Positions 63,315-64,000 of a stretch of DNA of 64,000 nt are shown here, one piece after another. The number at the start of each line of letters is the position of its first letter. The first letter of the stretch is position 1. The position numbers and the translations under genes are program-made. Under the pieces are notes generated by a model. That model saw only the letters and a program-made list of their open reading frames with translations, ran no database searches and was not told the DNA's origin. The stretch is from Caldilineae bacterium (lineage in GTDB: Bacteria; Chloroflexota; Anaerolineae; Epilineales; Epilineaceae), in assembly GCA_020634625.1 (NCBI GenBank), contig JACKBJ010000019.1:1-64000 (forward strand). Reading direction: 5' to 3'.

Positions 63315-63811
63315 AGGGCTCGCTGATCGCCTTGCTCGTCGTGGCGCTGGCCCTGGCGGCCCTGGCCCTGGCCCGGGGTGGGGGCACCTTCGGCGCCGGC
63401 CTGCGCGCCGGCGGCGTCCAGCTGGGGCGCATCCTGCCGGTCCTGCTGATCGCCTTCCTGATCACCGGCTTCATCGACGTGCTGCTGCCTCCGGGGCTGG
63501 TCGAGGCCTGGCTCTCGGACGCCTCGGGCTGGCGCGGCATCGGCATCGCCTGGCTGGCCGGCATCCTGACGCCGGGCGGCTCGATCATCGGCATGCCCCT
63601 GGCGGCCGGGCTCTTCCAGGCCGGCGTCGGCATCAGCGTGCTGGTCACCTACCTGACCTCGGTGGCCCTGCTGTCGGTCCTCCGCGTGCCGATCGAGCTG
63701 GGCTTCCTCGGGCCGCGCCTGACGGCCCTGCGGGTCCTGGCCTCGCTGTTTCTGCCGCCCGTCGCGGGCCTGCTGGCGCGCCTTGCGGCACCCTGGATCG
63801 TCGGGCGCTAG
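63311..63811 (+). CDS. Small permease-like membrane protein
   Basis: This 166-residue, very hydrophobic protein has about five membrane helices, including SLIALLVVALALAALALA, LGRILPVLLIAFLITGFIDVLL and GISVLVTYLTSVALLSVL. The central TPGGSIIGMPLAAGLFQAGVG recalls one half of the DUF318/ArsP-like permease family. Full members have two such halves, so this may work as an oligomer. It starts inside the stop of the Rph-like gene (ATGA), so it is the third gene of the TetR operon. The transported compound is unknown. Confidence 0.78.
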   Translation: MKGSLIALLVVALALAALALARGGGTFGAGLRAGGVQLGRILPVLLIAFLITGFIDVLLPPGLVEAWLSDASGWRGIGIAWLAGILTPGGSIIGMPLAAGLFQAGVGISVLVTYLTSVALLSVLRVPIELGFLGPRLTALRVLASLFLPPVAGLLARLAAPWIVGR

Positions 63812-63933
63812 AGCCGCGGTCACCTTGAGCGGGGCAGGTCACGAGCGCGCCGAGTCCCCGCAAGCGCCCGTCCGAAGGCGGAAGTCGAGAGACCCGGGTG
63901 GAGTCGCTCGGCTCGGAGCGATCCCTGGCCGGG

Positions 63934-64000
63934 CTACTCGGAGGCCCGAGCGCAGTCGACCAGGGCCTCGCGGCAGGCCACGACGAGCAGCCCGGCCCCC
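63934..64000 (-). CDS. Possible 3' end of a gene that continues beyond the window
   Basis: On the minus strand, the last 22 codons read GAGLLVVACREALVDCARASE and then TAG. The composition fits real coding sequence, but only the end is in the window. No family can be assigned. Confidence 0.35.
   Translation of the reverse strand, partial: GAGLLVVACREALVDCARASE

Overview
The window is a GC-rich (roughly 70%) chromosomal segment that most likely comes from a member of the phylum Chloroflexota. The main evidence is the secreted proteins. A 2256-residue NHL/VWA protein has Thr-Pro-rich linkers followed by an IFLPLLLR tract, and two S8 peptidases carry IFLPALVNG and IYLPALVNG tracts. This linker style is typical of that phylum. 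No rRNA, tRNA, CRISPR array, transposase or integrase was recognised. The first ~120 bases are long G and C homopolymers and look like a damaged contig edge, so the sequence may come from a metagenome assembly.

Layout. 0.1-2.2 kb: a lipoprotein and a cystathionine gamma-synthase/lyase on the minus strand. 2.5-7 kb: a PhnD-PhnC-PhnE type phosphonate/phosphate importer whose permease is a double-length fusion. 7-13.4 kb: guaA, lemA, a DUF2207 membrane protein and a membrane protein with a C-terminal propeller-like region. 13.5-21.5 kb: a double GNAT acetyltransferase and the giant NHL/VWA protein. 21.6-25.5 kb: a Fic protein, a decayed acetamidase gene and a response regulator/histidine kinase pair. 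25.6-28.5 kb: a DinB-MsrA fusion, an atypical ketosynthase and a DUF2062 membrane protein. 28.8-32.6 kb: a complete fixABCX-type electron-transfer operon. 32.7-35.2 kb: serB and a serA-like gene. 35.3-41.8 kb: an HtrA protease, hpt, an EEP-family protein, an Old Yellow Enzyme and a solute-binding lipoprotein. 41.8-46.3 kb: a lower-GC island with a secreted protein and a NACHT-type STAND NTPase that ends in a formylglycine-generating-enzyme-like domain. 46.4-47.3 kb: a class III nucleotide cyclase. 47.7-55.5 kb: a tandem pair of ~1260-residue S8 peptidases. 55.8-59.6 kb: both methylmalonyl-CoA mutase subunits. 59.7-63.8 kb: an operon of a two-HTH TetR regulator, a rifampin-phosphotransferase-like enzyme and a small permease, behind a 44-bp palindrome.

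Most notable locus. The NACHT/FGE-like gene and the cyclase gene diverge from a 246-bp spacer that contains a perfect CRP-type palindrome, TGTGA-N6-TCACA. The palindrome is placed almost exactly as a class II activator site for the NACHT gene. The FGE-like domain lacks the catalytic cysteines, and the cyclase lacks two canonical substrate-site residues. I infer a cyclic-nucleotide-controlled STAND defence or signalling module carried on horizontally acquired DNA. The linkage is visible in the sequence; the function is a hypothesis.

Other genes depart from their families at key positions: a ketosynthase with Cys-Asn-Gln in place of Cys-His-His, a SerA-like protein with His at the catalytic Arg position, and two S8 peptidases with Glu at the triad Asp position. 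Several promoters of the sigma-70 kind (TTGACx, 17-18 bp, TAnnnT) can be read directly.
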